Assembly (NCBI RefSeq): GCF_000014585.1
Contig: NC_008319.1
Span: 1,984,001-2,048,000, forward strand
Source: Synechococcus sp. CC9311
GTDB lineage: Bacteria > Cyanobacteriota > Cyanobacteriia > PCC-6307 > Cyanobiaceae
DNA: 64,000 bases
Direction of reading: 5' to 3'
Part shown: positions 22,742 to 31,834 of the stretch, piece by piece
Numbering within the stretch: position 1 is the stretch's first letter
Layout of the letters: every line of letters begins with the position of its first letter
Translations under genes and position numbers: made by a program
Notes under the pieces: generated by a model
Seen by the model: the letters and a program-made list of their open reading frames with translations, nothing else
The model's database searches: none
Told to the model about the DNA's origin: nothing

Positions 22742-23752
22742 ATGACTCACGACCTGCTGATCCTGATTCTGCTGGTAGTCGTGGTCCTCACAGGATCCGC
22801 CTTGTGTTCTGGTGTTGAGGCGGCTCTGCTCTCCGTTAACCCCGTTCGCGTTCTCGAACTCGCGGGTCGATCCAAACCGATTGCCGGTGCGCGGCGATTA
22901 GCCCAGCTCCGTCAGCGACTCGGTCGAACCCTGTCGGTGCTGGTGATTGCGAATAACGGCTTCAATATTTTCGGCAGTTTGATGCTCGGTGGCTACGCCG
23001 CTTGGCTGTTCGAAGACATGGGCATCAGCGCAGTGGCTCTACCCCTGTTCTCCATTGGTCTCACCGTGCTGGTGATTCTTTTGGGGGAGATCCTGCCCAA
23101 GGCGATCGGCACCCGACTGGCGCTGCCTGTCTCACTCGCTAGTGCACCGGTCTTGCACCTGCTTGGCGTTCTGATGCGTCCGCTTGTCCTTCTGCTGGAG
23201 AGGCTGCTGCCGGCCATTACCCAGGAAAGCGAACTCAATACTGACGAAGAGGAGATACGACTGCTGGCACGGATGGGATCCCAAACCGGCCAAATCGAAG
23301 CTGATGAAGCGGCGATGATCGCCAAGGTGTTTCAGCTCAACGACCTCACGGCGAGGGATTTGATGACACCAAGGGTTGCTGCTCCGAGCTTGGACGGAGC
23401 GAGCACGTTGATGCAGCTGAGGTCCGCCCTGCTCGAGAATGAGGCCCAATGGTGGGTGGTCCTGGGTGATGCCGTGGACAAGGTTCTGGGGGTTGCAAGT
23501 CGGGATCGATTGCTGGCGGCACTCGTCCAAAACCAAGGTCAACTCACCCCGGCAGATCTCAGTGAACCCGTCGAATTTGTGCCTGAAATGATTCGCGCCG
23601 ATCGACTGCTGACAGCCTTCCGCCGCGACAACAGCGGGGTGAGAGTTGTAGTGGATGAATTCGGAGGATTTGTTGGGGTCATTGGCCCTGATGCGGTTCT
23701 GGCCGTGCTCGCAGGCTGGTGGCGCAAATCAGCGGGAGCGAATGGGTCGTGA
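22742..23752 (+). CDS. CNNM/DUF21 membrane protein with CBS domains
   Basis: The N-terminal DUF21 domain has three to four membrane helices (about 5-25, 58-85, 88-110, 117-150) and the family pattern SGVEAALLSVNPVRVLEL. Two weak CBS repeats follow (TARDLMTPRVAAPSL near 200; VVVDEFGGFVGVIGPDAVLAVL near the end). The CorB/CNNM family is linked with magnesium and divalent ion transport in other bacteria. The 336-residue length lacks the C-terminal CorC domain. Its stop overlaps the GTPase start. Confidence 0.86.
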   Translation: MTHDLLILILLVVVVLTGSALCSGVEAALLSVNPVRVLELAGRSKPIAGARRLAQLRQRLGRTLSVLVIANNGFNIFGSLMLGGYAAWLFEDMGISAVALPLFSIGLTVLVILLGEILPKAIGTRLALPVSLASAPVLHLLGVLMRPLVLLLERLLPAITQESELNTDEEEIRLLARMGSQTGQIEADEAAMIAKVFQLNDLTARDLMTPRVAAPSLDGASTLMQLRSALLENEAQWWVVLGDAVDKVLGVASRDRLLAALVQNQGQLTPADLSEPVEFVPEMIRADRLLTAFRRDNSGVRVVVDEFGGFVGVIGPDAVLAVLAGWWRKSAGANGS

Positions 23753-25101
23753 TGACGGCGTCCTCGCCTACATCCACAACGGAGCGGTGCCTGTCACTGC
23801 TGCAAACCTGGCGATCTCAGCTCCAGCTCAATCGACGGGAGCAAACCGTGTTGGCGGGTTCGCTCAGGAGCTTGGATCTGCAATTGGACCGCCTGTCGAA
23901 TCGCAACCTGCGCGTCGCAGTCTTCGGCCGAGTAGGGGTAGGCAAATCAAGCCTCGTCAATGCGTTGATCGGCCAAGAACTACTGGCCACTGATGTCGCC
24001 CACGGCTGCACCCGACAACAACAGGCGTTGCCTTGGGCGATCTCCATTTCTGGTCTCAACACGATCGAACTTGTCGACACACCAGGAATCGATGAGGTTG
24101 CAGCAGCGGCGCGAGCGCGTCTGGCGGCGCGAGTAGCTCTGCAGTCCGATCTTGTGCTTCTCGTGTTGGATGCCGACATCAGCAGGGTTGAGCTCGATGC
24201 CTTGGAGACATTAATGAACAGTGGCAAACCAGTGCTTCCCGTGCTGAACCGAAGTGATTGTTGTCCTCCAGAGCAACTCGCCAGCCTCCGGCAAAGCATC
24301 AGCCAAAGGATCAAGGAGCGGTGTCAGCGCAACCATGCCGCACGGATTCCTCAACCGATTGCCGTTTCAGCCGCCCCTCGCAAAGCCATCCAACGGTCCG
24401 ACGGCCGAATTCGGAGCGAACGCCAACCAGCTGTCGTGAGCCCGCTAAGCGCTTCTGTCATCCATCTGCTGCAAGAGCAAGGCCAAGCCCTCTTGGCCTT
24501 GAATGCGCTCCGCCAAGCCGAACGGCTCCAACAACAACTGGAACTCGGTCGACTGGAGCGCCGACGTCAAGATGCACAAGGCCTCATCGGCCGCTACGCA
24601 GCGCTGAAGGCCACAGGGGTTGCGGCCAATCCTCTCGTGTTAATCGATCTGGCTGGAGGCATGGCCTGCGATACCGCCCTAGTGGTGCAGCTCTGCAAGC
24701 TCTATGAACTGCCGATGGGAGGCCCAGCGGCACGGCGGCTGATGCAACGGCTCTCCGGGCATAACGCCCTGTTGGGAGGCGTCCAACTGGGGCTTCAGCT
24801 CGCTTTAGCTGGAGTCAGGCAACTTTTGCTGATCGCCGCCCCCTTCTCCGGGGGCTTAAGCCTGGGTCCAGCCGCCCCAGTCGCCGTCGCCCAGGCGGCT
24901 CTCGCAGTGCACACCACACGCAGAACTGGAAGGCTCACCGCTCGCTGGCTGGTCGATCAACGTGGTCGAGGACGACGGGGCAATCCAGCACCGACAACCC
25001 TCATGCGGCGCCTTGTTCACAGCGATACCAACATGCAACGCCTGCTTGCAGAGTGGCCACAGCCACCCATTCGGCCCCGGCGCGACGGGATCTTGCCATG
25101 A
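23752..25101 (+). CDS. GTPase with C-terminal DUF697-like membrane domain
   Basis: A 449-residue Era-like GTPase: G1 GRVGVGKS at residues 59-66, G3 DTPGID at 109-114 and G4 NRSD at 165-168. The C-terminal half is hydrophobic and fits DUF697 (LIDLAGGMACDTALVVQLCKLY, then glycine-rich helices). Such proteins are thought to sit at the inner membrane; their task is unknown. It overlaps its upstream neighbour by one base and nadD by four (ATGA), so it is part of a coupled operon. Confidence 0.86.
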   Translation: MTASSPTSTTERCLSLLQTWRSQLQLNRREQTVLAGSLRSLDLQLDRLSNRNLRVAVFGRVGVGKSSLVNALIGQELLATDVAHGCTRQQQALPWAISISGLNTIELVDTPGIDEVAAAARARLAARVALQSDLVLLVLDADISRVELDALETLMNSGKPVLPVLNRSDCCPPEQLASLRQSISQRIKERCQRNHAARIPQPIAVSAAPRKAIQRSDGRIRSERQPAVVSPLSASVIHLLQEQGQALLALNALRQAERLQQQLELGRLERRRQDAQGLIGRYAALKATGVAANPLVLIDLAGGMACDTALVVQLCKLYELPMGGPAARRLMQRLSGHNALLGGVQLGLQLALAGVRQLLLIAAPFSGGLSLGPAAPVAVAQAALAVHTTRRTGRLTARWLVDQRGRGRRGNPAPTTLMRRLVHSDTNMQRLLAEWPQPPIRPRRDGILP

Positions 25102-25676
25102 CCGCAACCATCGCCCTGCTCGGCACCAGTGCCGATCCACCAACGCTCGGGCATCAGGCCCTTCTTGAAGGCCTTTTGGATCACTTTCAACGCGTCGCCA
25201 CCTGGGCAAGCGACAACCCATTAAAACGCCACGATGCCAGCCTGGATCTCCGTAGCGAGCTGCTCCAGGCCTTGGTCATGGCCATCGATAACCCACGGAT
25301 CAGCATCGACCAAACACTCAGCAGCCCGTACACCATCACCACGCTTGAACGAGCAGCACATCGATGGCCTCAGCACGAGCTCTGCTTTGTTGTGGGCAGT
25401 GATCTGGCCGTTCAGATCCCCCAGTGGAGGTCAAGCGAGCTCTGGCTCAAGCGCTGCCGGCTGGGGGTGGTGCCGCGAAAGGGGTGGCCGCTGGAACCCG
25501 AACACCTCGAACAACTCCGCCGTCTCGGCGCAGAGATCACCGTGCTGCCCTTGCAGATTCCGGCAACAGCAAGCTCAAGCATTCGTCACACGAGCGCTGC
25601 AGATCAGATCCCAAAACCGCTCTGGCCCCTCCTCTTGCAGCACAATCTTTATGGACTCCAAGACGCACCTTCCTGA
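25098..25676 (+). CDS. nadD: Nicotinate-nucleotide adenylyltransferase
   Basis: NadD joins nicotinate mononucleotide and ATP to make deamido-NAD. The 191-residue protein has the nucleotidyltransferase opening IALLGTSADPPTLGHQALLEG (the usual FxGSFDPPHxGH with changes: no first His-like FGG but intact GH), the DNPLKRH block near residue 37, and ASSSIRHTSA near the end, matching the ISSTxIR motif. The ATG overlaps the GTPase stop. nadE follows six bases later. Confidence 0.88.
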   Translation: MTATIALLGTSADPPTLGHQALLEGLLDHFQRVATWASDNPLKRHDASLDLRSELLQALVMAIDNPRISIDQTLSSPYTITTLERAAHRWPQHELCFVVGSDLAVQIPQWRSSELWLKRCRLGVVPRKGWPLEPEHLEQLRRLGAEITVLPLQIPATASSSIRHTSAADQIPKPLWPLLLQHNLYGLQDAPS

Positions 25677-25682
25677 ATTGCC

Positions 25683-27404
25683 ATGCGCATCGCCCTGGCC
25701 CAGACCAATCCTCTGGTAGGAGATCTGTCTAGGAACGCCAAGCGGCTGGTAGAGGCTTGTCTCGAAATCAGCGATCAGGCGCACAACACACCTCCTGCGT
25801 TGGTGGTGAGCCCAGAACTTTCCCTTTGGGGCTACCCCCCTCGAGACTTGCTGTTGAGTCCTGCACATCTCCAACAGCAGAGCGAGGCCCTCAATCAGCT
25901 GCAGCAGGGCCTAAGCCATGCCCTGCCGCAGACTGCCCTGCTGGTGGGGGTGGTGGAGCCTGCACCAGACCAGCAACACCCCCGACTCTTCAATGCGGCG
26001 GCTCTCGTGGAGGCAAACGGTTGGCGCGTCGTAGCTCGCAAACAACTCCTCCCCACCTATGACGTCTTTGATGAATCGCGGTATTTCAGACCTGCCAACC
26101 AAGCCAGTGTTCTGAGCTTTAAAGCTGAAGGACAGGATTGGCGCCTAGGGCTCACCATCTGCGAAGACCTATGGGTTGAGGACGCGCTTCAAGCACAACG
26201 CTTGGTGGGACCGGACCCAATCGCCAATCTCATCCCAGAGCAAGTGGATGTGTTGCTGAACCTCTCCGCGTCCCCCTTCGGCAGAACCAAAGCATCGATT
26301 CGGCATCAGCTCGCCGCCCGCGCCGCCCAACGTCTTGATTGCCCAGTGGTTTATGTGAACCAGGTGGGCGGCAACGATGAATTGGTGTTCGATGGCGGCA
26401 GTTTTGTCATGGCAGCCAACGGTGAGGTGGAGTTGCAACTTCCAACCTGCCGCGAAGCCATCGCCTGCTGGGACAGCACCTACAGGAGTTCTGCCGCAAC
26501 GGTGGGCACGACATACCCCTCGGAAGGCGCAGATCTTGAGCAACTGTTCCAGGCCCTTGTGCTCGGCGTGCGCGACTACGTTTCTAAATGCGGTTTTCAA
26601 CGCGCCCTGCTGGGGCTTAGTGGCGGAATCGACTCAGCACTTGTCGCTGTGATTGCAGCAGCGGCGCTCGGAGCAGACCGCGTGCAGGCATTGCTGATGC
26701 CCTCTCCCTGGAGCTCCATTGGGTCAATTGATGATGCAGAGGCGCTTGCAAAACGCTTGAGAATATCTACCTCAACTTTGCCAATACAAGACTTGATGCA
26801 GGGCTTTGAGGCCACCCTCACCCCGGCATTAGAGCAAGCACCGTCAGGCGTTACGGCGGAAAATCTGCAATCGCGCATTCGAGGAACCTTGCTCATGGCC
26901 GTTGCTAACCAGCAAGGGCAGCTGTTGCTGTCCACGGGCAACAAATCAGAACTTGCGGTGGGGTACTGCACCCTTTACGGCGATATGAATGGCGGGTTGG
27001 CGGTGATCGGCGATCTCTACAAGTCAACGGTGTTTTCTCTCTGCCGCTGGTTAGACAGCCCTGATTCCAAGACGTCCCGAAAAGCGCTGGGACTGCCAGT
27101 GCACAACGACTTGATCGGACTGGAGATCTTGAATAAACCTCCTAGTGCAGAGCTACGTCCTAACCAACAGGACAGTGACTCCCTTCCCGACTACTCCACT
27201 CTCGATCCACTTCTGAAGGATCTGATTGAAAAGCACAGCTCTGGCACTCAATTGATCGCAGCTGGTCATGACCCGGCTGACGTGCAACGGATTGAACAAC
27301 TCTTTCGTCGCGCGGAATTCAAACGTCGCCAAGCCCCTCCTGTTTTGAAAGTGAGTCGACAGGCCTTTGGAACCGGTTGGAGGCTCCCGATCGCCTCCCG
27401 CTGA
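25683..27404 (+). CDS. nadE: Glutamine-dependent NAD+ synthetase
   Basis: This enzyme makes NAD from deamido-NAD with glutamine as amide source. The N-terminal nitrilase domain has the catalytic triad: Glu in SPELSLWGYPPRDLLL, Lys in RKQLLPTYDVFDESRYF and Cys in LTICEDLWVED. The C-terminal synthetase has the ATP loop LSGGIDSALVAVIAAAALG near residue 313 and STGNKSELAVGYCTLYGD near 421. It follows nadD directly, so both last steps of NAD synthesis are encoded together. Confidence 0.95.
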   Translation: MRIALAQTNPLVGDLSRNAKRLVEACLEISDQAHNTPPALVVSPELSLWGYPPRDLLLSPAHLQQQSEALNQLQQGLSHALPQTALLVGVVEPAPDQQHPRLFNAAALVEANGWRVVARKQLLPTYDVFDESRYFRPANQASVLSFKAEGQDWRLGLTICEDLWVEDALQAQRLVGPDPIANLIPEQVDVLLNLSASPFGRTKASIRHQLAARAAQRLDCPVVYVNQVGGNDELVFDGGSFVMAANGEVELQLPTCREAIACWDSTYRSSAATVGTTYPSEGADLEQLFQALVLGVRDYVSKCGFQRALLGLSGGIDSALVAVIAAAALGADRVQALLMPSPWSSIGSIDDAEALAKRLRISTSTLPIQDLMQGFEATLTPALEQAPSGVTAENLQSRIRGTLLMAVANQQGQLLLSTGNKSELAVGYCTLYGDMNGGLAVIGDLYKSTVFSLCRWLDSPDSKTSRKALGLPVHNDLIGLEILNKPPSAELRPNQQDSDSLPDYSTLDPLLKDLIEKHSSGTQLIAAGHDPADVQRIEQLFRRAEFKRRQAPPVLKVSRQAFGTGWRLPIASR

Positions 27405-27474
27405 TTTCAAGACGCATAGACCAGTGGCCAATCCGGCTAAGCAGGGTCAGATTGAAGGATCGTCTTCGGCAGCC

Positions 27475-28614
27475 ATGGCTCAATCCGTACTGACGGCTCC
27501 GATGGCCACCATTGGAGTCCCCACAGAAATCAAGGTTGATGAGCAACGCGTCGCGCTGACACCGGATGCCGTTAAAGAGCTCGTAACCCATGGACTGGAG
27601 GTGCGGATCCAGAGCGGTGCGGGCTCCGGCGCAGGAATTGATGACGAGGCCTTCGCCGCTGCAGGCGCACAGATCGTGGATCAAGAACAAGCGTGGGGCG
27701 CTCATTTAGTCGTGAAGGTGAAGGAGCCGCAGCCTGAAGAATTCCGCTTTTTGCGGAATGACATGGTGCTGTTGACCTACCTGCACTTGGCGGCTTACCC
27801 AGAGGTGGGAGAAGCCCTTCTCGCGGCAGGTACTACGGGCGTTGCCTACGAAACAGTGCAACTGGAAAACGGAACCCTGCCACTGCTGGCGCCCATGAGC
27901 GAAATCGCTGGCAGGCTTGCAGCGCAGGTGGGGGCTCGATTACTCGAACGCCCGCAAGGTGGCAGAGGTGTCTTAATTGGAGGCTGTACTGGTGTGCAAC
28001 CAGCGCGCGTGGTGGTTCTTGGTGCAGGAACCGTGGGGTGGAACGCAGCACGGCTCGTCGCTGCCATGGATGCAGAAGTGATGCTTCTGGATCGCTCCCC
28101 CGAACGATTACGCAGCCTGGAGGCCTATCGGAGCGGACGCCTGATGAGCGTGGTGAGCAGCCGTGGTCTTCTCGAAAGACTGATCCCCACCGCTGATCTG
28201 CTGATTGGCGCCGTTTTGACCCCGGGTGGCAGGGCACCAACGCTGGTGGATGAAGCCATGGTGAAAGGGATGAAACCAGGCTCAGCGATCGTTGATGTGG
28301 CTATCGATCAAGGCGGATGCATCGCCACCAGCCGTGAAACAACGCATACCAACCCAACCGTGACCATTCACGGTGTTCAGCATTACGCCGTAGGCAACAT
28401 GCCCGGAGCCGTGCCGTTCACCTCCACCGAAGCCCTCGTGAGCGTGACCTTGCCTTACATCGTTGGCATCGCAGGGCGAGGCTTAGAGGAAGCAGTCACA
28501 GAACGCCCTGAATTGCTTTCGGGACTTAATACGGTGCAGGGGTCTGTTTGTCATCCAGGCGTTGCCAAAGCACTGGATGTGCCACCTCGTCATCCCATGG
28601 CCTGCTTGCGCTGA
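27475..28614 (+). CDS. ald: Alanine dehydrogenase
   Basis: Ald interconverts alanine and pyruvate with NAD. The opening MATIGVPTEIKVDEQRVALTP holds the substrate arginine and the lysine region; KVKEPQPEEF with the catalytic-type Lys follows, and the NAD-binding GAGTVGWNAARLVAAMDAEV is near residue 183. NMPGAVPFTSTEAL near 310 closes the site. The chosen ATG gives 379 residues; a later ATG nine codons in gives a more usual length. It lies just after nadE on the same strand. Confidence 0.93.
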   Translation: MAQSVLTAPMATIGVPTEIKVDEQRVALTPDAVKELVTHGLEVRIQSGAGSGAGIDDEAFAAAGAQIVDQEQAWGAHLVVKVKEPQPEEFRFLRNDMVLLTYLHLAAYPEVGEALLAAGTTGVAYETVQLENGTLPLLAPMSEIAGRLAAQVGARLLERPQGGRGVLIGGCTGVQPARVVVLGAGTVGWNAARLVAAMDAEVMLLDRSPERLRSLEAYRSGRLMSVVSSRGLLERLIPTADLLIGAVLTPGGRAPTLVDEAMVKGMKPGSAIVDVAIDQGGCIATSRETTHTNPTVTIHGVQHYAVGNMPGAVPFTSTEALVSVTLPYIVGIAGRGLEEAVTERPELLSGLNTVQGSVCHPGVAKALDVPPRHPMACLR

Positions 28615-28779
28615 TCAAGATTGCCTTTTAATGTCCAAAATCATTTAGTCAACGAAGTATGCAAATCATGGATTAGAAAAATCCCAAACCAATAATTTCT
28701 ACCAACTAAACGACAGCGTTCAGCATCCAAGACACAACTCCACCCAAAAGTCTCAAATCAAGGTCAAAAGGTCAACGGA
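28615..28779. other. AT-rich boundary of the accessory region
   Basis: A 165-base AT-rich segment between ald and the SagB-type gene. It probably holds the promoter of the latter. I see no tRNA or repeat that would mark an integration site. Confidence 0.4.
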
Positions 28780-30243
28780 ATGCCGAGATACTTATTTCGC
28801 AAAGGGATAGACATCAACATTGACAATAATGACATCATTATCACGACCCCTTATGCCACACGATCCAATCCCGATCGTCAAACGTTGCTCCTCAAAGACG
28901 CAAAAGAATCCCTAAAAAAACTTCTCAAAGAGCTTTCACAAGAAGGAATTGAGAGCAATCGATACCGAGAAACACCTAACAAGACAGGATCCGCCACTCC
29001 AAATTTGGAGCATGGCATGCAGCTCAAGATGCTCTACAAAAAAGGCTTGTTGATTCACGAAATCAGTGGGTGCAATGGCGTTGCCATGCGGCTACTACCG
29101 ACCAATCCCGGGCTCAAGCAACAAACCTGCCCAGAGGAGGGAAGAGAATTCAAACTTTCACAATTTACGAGCATTCAGCCCTGCCTTAACGGCCTTAATA
29201 TCACATCTCCTTTAGCACCAACAACATTACGCCTACAAGATCATCGGCTCTACCCACTCATCCAGAGGCTCGTATCACCCTGCACGCTAGGAAGCATTAA
29301 CCCGCTCTTACCAGAAGACCTACGCGTTCAATATCAAGACATCATTTCGCTATTTCTCTCATCGGGCGTGGTTGGAATCTGCAACTCTGAGCACAATGCA
29401 GAGATCGACCAAGAAGCCATAAGTGCTGGCTGGAGCAGTCAAGACCTGAACTTTCACAACCATACGCGTCGCCATACAATTGATCTACACCAAGAAGAGT
29501 TATTGCCAAAAGTAATCAAAAAGGAATCCCCACCAGCCAGAAATCAAAGAATCGTACTGAGCACAATATCACTACCGCAACCATCGATCGACAATCAAAG
29601 CTCAAACTTCTATCAAATAATTCGAAAAAGGAAAACAATTCGCACCTATACTTCACATCCAATTTCAATCAAAGCATTAGGGAATCTGCTCTGGCATTCG
29701 ATGCATACCCGAGAAGAAATCCTCTGCGATCCGGCATTACCTCGATCCTACGAAGGCTTGCTGAGGCCTGTCGCAAGTGCTGGTGGACTCCATTCGATCG
29801 AGCTTTATCTGTGTATTAAACAGTGCATCGGAGTTAGCCCAGGTTTTTATCATTACGACTCTTTTGATCATTGCCTAGGGAAGATAAGTGATCTCAGCAA
29901 ACCCTGCCAAAACATGCTTGAGATGGCTGTCAATACAACATGCCGAGCACCGCAGGCAGATTCGATATCACCTAGCCAAGGCAAGCAACCTGACGTACTA
30001 ATCGTGATGGCTACACGCTACGAAAGGAATGCAAGTCTTCATTCTGAGACCGGACTTGCCTATTCCTTAATCCTGAAAGATGCAGGATCAATTTACCAAC
30101 AACTGTATCTTGTCGCTACAGCTCTTGGGCTCGCACCATGCGGGTTAAGCTTTGGAAGCAGTGAATTATTTGAACAGGCTTCCGGAATACCTAGCAAGAT
30201 CGAATGCTCCGTTGGAGAGTTCATGATTGGGAATCCCAGTTAA
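28780..30243 (+). CDS. SagB-type (McbC-like) FMN dehydrogenase, standing alone
   Basis: The C-terminal 210 residues form a nitroreductase-like flavoprotein domain of the SagB/ThcOx kind: RKRKTIRTYTSHPIS near residue 280 (FMN phosphate side), RPVASAGGLHSIELYL near 330, DAGSIYQQLYLVATALGLAPCG near 430 and EFMIGNP at the end. The N-terminal part, starting FRKGIDINIDNNDIIITTP, fits the SagB N-terminal domain. Enzymes of this type oxidise azolines to azoles in RiPP peptides, but no cyclodehydratase (SagC/D) is nearby, so the substrate here is unknown. The gene is more AT-rich than the core genes upstream. Confidence 0.82.
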   Translation: MPRYLFRKGIDINIDNNDIIITTPYATRSNPDRQTLLLKDAKESLKKLLKELSQEGIESNRYRETPNKTGSATPNLEHGMQLKMLYKKGLLIHEISGCNGVAMRLLPTNPGLKQQTCPEEGREFKLSQFTSIQPCLNGLNITSPLAPTTLRLQDHRLYPLIQRLVSPCTLGSINPLLPEDLRVQYQDIISLFLSSGVVGICNSEHNAEIDQEAISAGWSSQDLNFHNHTRRHTIDLHQEELLPKVIKKESPPARNQRIVLSTISLPQPSIDNQSSNFYQIIRKRKTIRTYTSHPISIKALGNLLWHSMHTREEILCDPALPRSYEGLLRPVASAGGLHSIELYLCIKQCIGVSPGFYHYDSFDHCLGKISDLSKPCQNMLEMAVNTTCRAPQADSISPSQGKQPDVLIVMATRYERNASLHSETGLAYSLILKDAGSIYQQLYLVATALGLAPCGLSFGSSELFEQASGIPSKIECSVGEFMIGNPS

Positions 30244-30842
30244 GGTTCACCATGTAATAAATAGGCACAGGATTTGCCAGCAAAATAGGCTGTATCTAAG
30301 AACTCCAGCGCTGCTTGCACCACTCATAGCCACCACTGAAGAGGGAAACCAATCATCGATTGGCGATTTGTTAGAGCATGCCGCGCGCAGAAGCACACAA
30401 AGCCTGCTGACTACCAATTAAGAGCCCCAAAGGAAGAAACTCACACCGGTGCAAGCAATTAGCAATGCACTCTGACCAACTGAGCATATGAGGCAGAGTT
30501 AAAAGGATAAACATGGTCAATTTCGCTCACAGCCATAATCCAACCATGATCGATAAAGAAAGGCGTTAAAACCATAAATCGTCCTACCTACAATAAGCCG
30601 ATCTCCACTTAAGAGGTTAACTCTACAAGGAAGTGGAAAGCCAAAAACAGAAAAATTGCTATCGCCGGCACATCAAATTGATGGAATGACAACCCAAAAG
30701 CCAACAAATAAAGAATTCAAGATAAAAACGTAGGTCGACAAAAATCAAGAGCACTCTTTGCGCCAACTCTGCGAAAGCCTCTTAACGTCTTAGCACTATT
30801 AAAGGCTTAACCTATAACTTTATAAATCGACCTAATCCTTCA
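30244..30842. other. AT-rich gap with only weak small frames
   Basis: About 600 bases downstream of the SagB-type gene. A TTG-started 64-codon frame at 30227-30421 overlaps the SagB stop but shows no motif, and I do not call it. A minus-strand hydrophobic 31-codon frame is listed separately. No RNA gene or terminator was recognised. Confidence 0.4.
30609..30704 (-). CDS. Possible 31-residue membrane peptide
   Basis: A TTG-started frame gives a short peptide whose centre, VPAIAIFLFLAFHFLVEL, would be a single membrane helix, with His and acidic residues on the flanks. This form is common among tiny photosystem subunits, but it matches none that I can name. The start and the gene itself are uncertain. 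Confidence 0.18.
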   Translation of the reverse strand: MAFGLSFHQFDVPAIAIFLFLAFHFLVELTS

Positions 30843-31037
30843 TCACTTCACTTTATTCCTTCTACCTGGCTCAGGAATATCCTCTTCAAACATGGAAATC
30901 GCACCAAGCAAAAGAGCCATACACGTTGTCAACATAAAGACCCATGTGCCAATGACCAAAACTTGATTATCTCCATAAGCTAGTTCAGCAGGCCAGGCCT
31001 CAAGAAATAGAAGAACCATGAGAAATAGATGGATCAA
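30843..31037 (-). CDS. Small two-helix membrane protein, unknown
   Basis: A 64-residue protein with two membrane helices (IHLFLMVLLFLEAW and VIGTWVFMLTTCMALLLGAI) and a charged tail (EEDIPEPGRRNKVK). A GGAG sits five bases before the TTG start; an ATG six codons in is an alternative. I recognise no family. It lies in the accessory stretch, convergent in direction with the SagB-type gene. Confidence 0.45.
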   Translation of the reverse strand: MIHLFLMVLLFLEAWPAELAYGDNQVLVIGTWVFMLTTCMALLLGAISMFEEDIPEPGRRNKVK

Positions 31038-31074
31038 TACTTCTCCAGCATGAAGGGTTAGGCTTCCAAAACTA

Positions 31075-31191
31075 TTAAACTATACAACATTCAAAAGTAG
31101 CAGATGACAGCAAATTGAGTGATAACCTTATACCTACCAACCAATGCATGCCAACAACACTTACAATCAATCCAATTACAGATCGGACCAA
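31075..31191 (-). CDS. Possible 38-residue single-helix membrane peptide
   Basis: A TTG-started frame with one likely membrane helix (SVIGLIVSVVGMHWLVGI) and a short tail. It precedes the two-helix protein on the same strand with a gap of 37 bases, which would allow co-transcription. There is no clear ribosome-binding site and no known family. Confidence 0.25.
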   Translation of the reverse strand: MVRSVIGLIVSVVGMHWLVGIRLSLNLLSSATFECCIV

Positions 31192-31223
31192 AAAGCCCTC
31201 AAATCACCTGACATAGCTTGACC

Positions 31224-31409
31224 ATGCCTCCCTATCAAATCTTTCAATGCGATGTAGAAGATGAAAAAATCTATGGCAATTACGAAACACTTGAACTAGC
31301 AAAGATGGCTTGGGCTGACATAATTGCAAGAAAGAATGAGATGAGCGTGATAGCAATGGAACTCGTTGATGATGAGCTAGAAGTACTAGAAACATTTTAC
31401 TTCTACTAA
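31224..31409 (+). CDS. Small acidic protein, unknown
   Basis: From the ATG (MPPYQIFQCDVEDEKIYGNY) this is a 61-residue soluble acidic protein with a mixed alpha/beta look, a central ETLELAKMAWADIIARK helix and an aromatic tail (FYFY). I know no family. A perfect long hairpin lies 52 bases after its stop and may end or protect its mRNA. Confidence 0.5.
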   Translation: MPPYQIFQCDVEDEKIYGNYETLELAKMAWADIIARKNEMSVIAMELVDDELEVLETFYFY

Positions 31410-31460
31410 AACTCTATTCGCTTCTAACTGCAAATGACCAACAAACTGATTAATATCCAT

Positions 31461-31496
31461 TCACCTCTTCTCCAACGCAGTGGAGAAGAGGTGAAC
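31461..31496. repeat. Perfect 14-bp inverted repeat (hairpin)
   Basis: TTCACCTCTTCTCC (31461-31474) and GGAGAAGAGGTGAA (31483-31496) are perfectly complementary around an eight-base loop (AACGCAGT). No T run follows on either strand, so it is not a typical terminator. It stands between two small genes. Confidence 0.75.
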
Positions 31497-31594
31497 TACT
31501 ATTTAACAGTACCCCAAAGAATCATAGATAGAAAGTAGCAACCTCATCAACAACTTCACGAAGACAGCAAAGACAGGAGGATGGTGCTAAATCT

Positions 31595-31834
31595 ATGAAT
31601 CAAAGTTCTAACGGGATGCAAACCAGAAAGCATACTCTACCAATGAGCAAGAGGAAAAACATATTAAAACTTTTTCGACCAACATTGAAGAATATTCAAA
31701 CACTTGAGCTCATCATTGAAAAAGCTCAGATATCTACATCGAAATTCCAACGTATAAAATGCCATGAAAGGCTTGGCGAAGCCAAGAAAACAATTCAGGA
31801 TTGGTTTTTCTTGAAATTCTTGATAGCCAGCTGA
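31595..31834 (+). CDS. Doubtful 79-residue basic protein
   Basis: An ATG with AGGAGG about fourteen bases upstream opens a frame coding a basic, helix-rich protein (MSKRKNILKLFRPTLKN, ELIIEKAQISTSKFQ). Its last 13 codons overlap psbY on the other strand, which is better supported. It may still be real as a convergent neighbour; no family is recognised. Confidence 0.28.
   Translation: MNQSSNGMQTRKHTLPMSKRKNILKLFRPTLKNIQTLELIIEKAQISTSKFQRIKCHERLGEAKKTIQDWFFLKFLIAS

Noticed and set aside
30227-30421. 64-codon TTG frame overlapping the SagB-type stop, considered as a RiPP precursor
   Set aside because: No leader/core pattern, few Cys or Ser/Thr-rich core residues, no ribosome-binding site, and a TTG start within the upstream gene.
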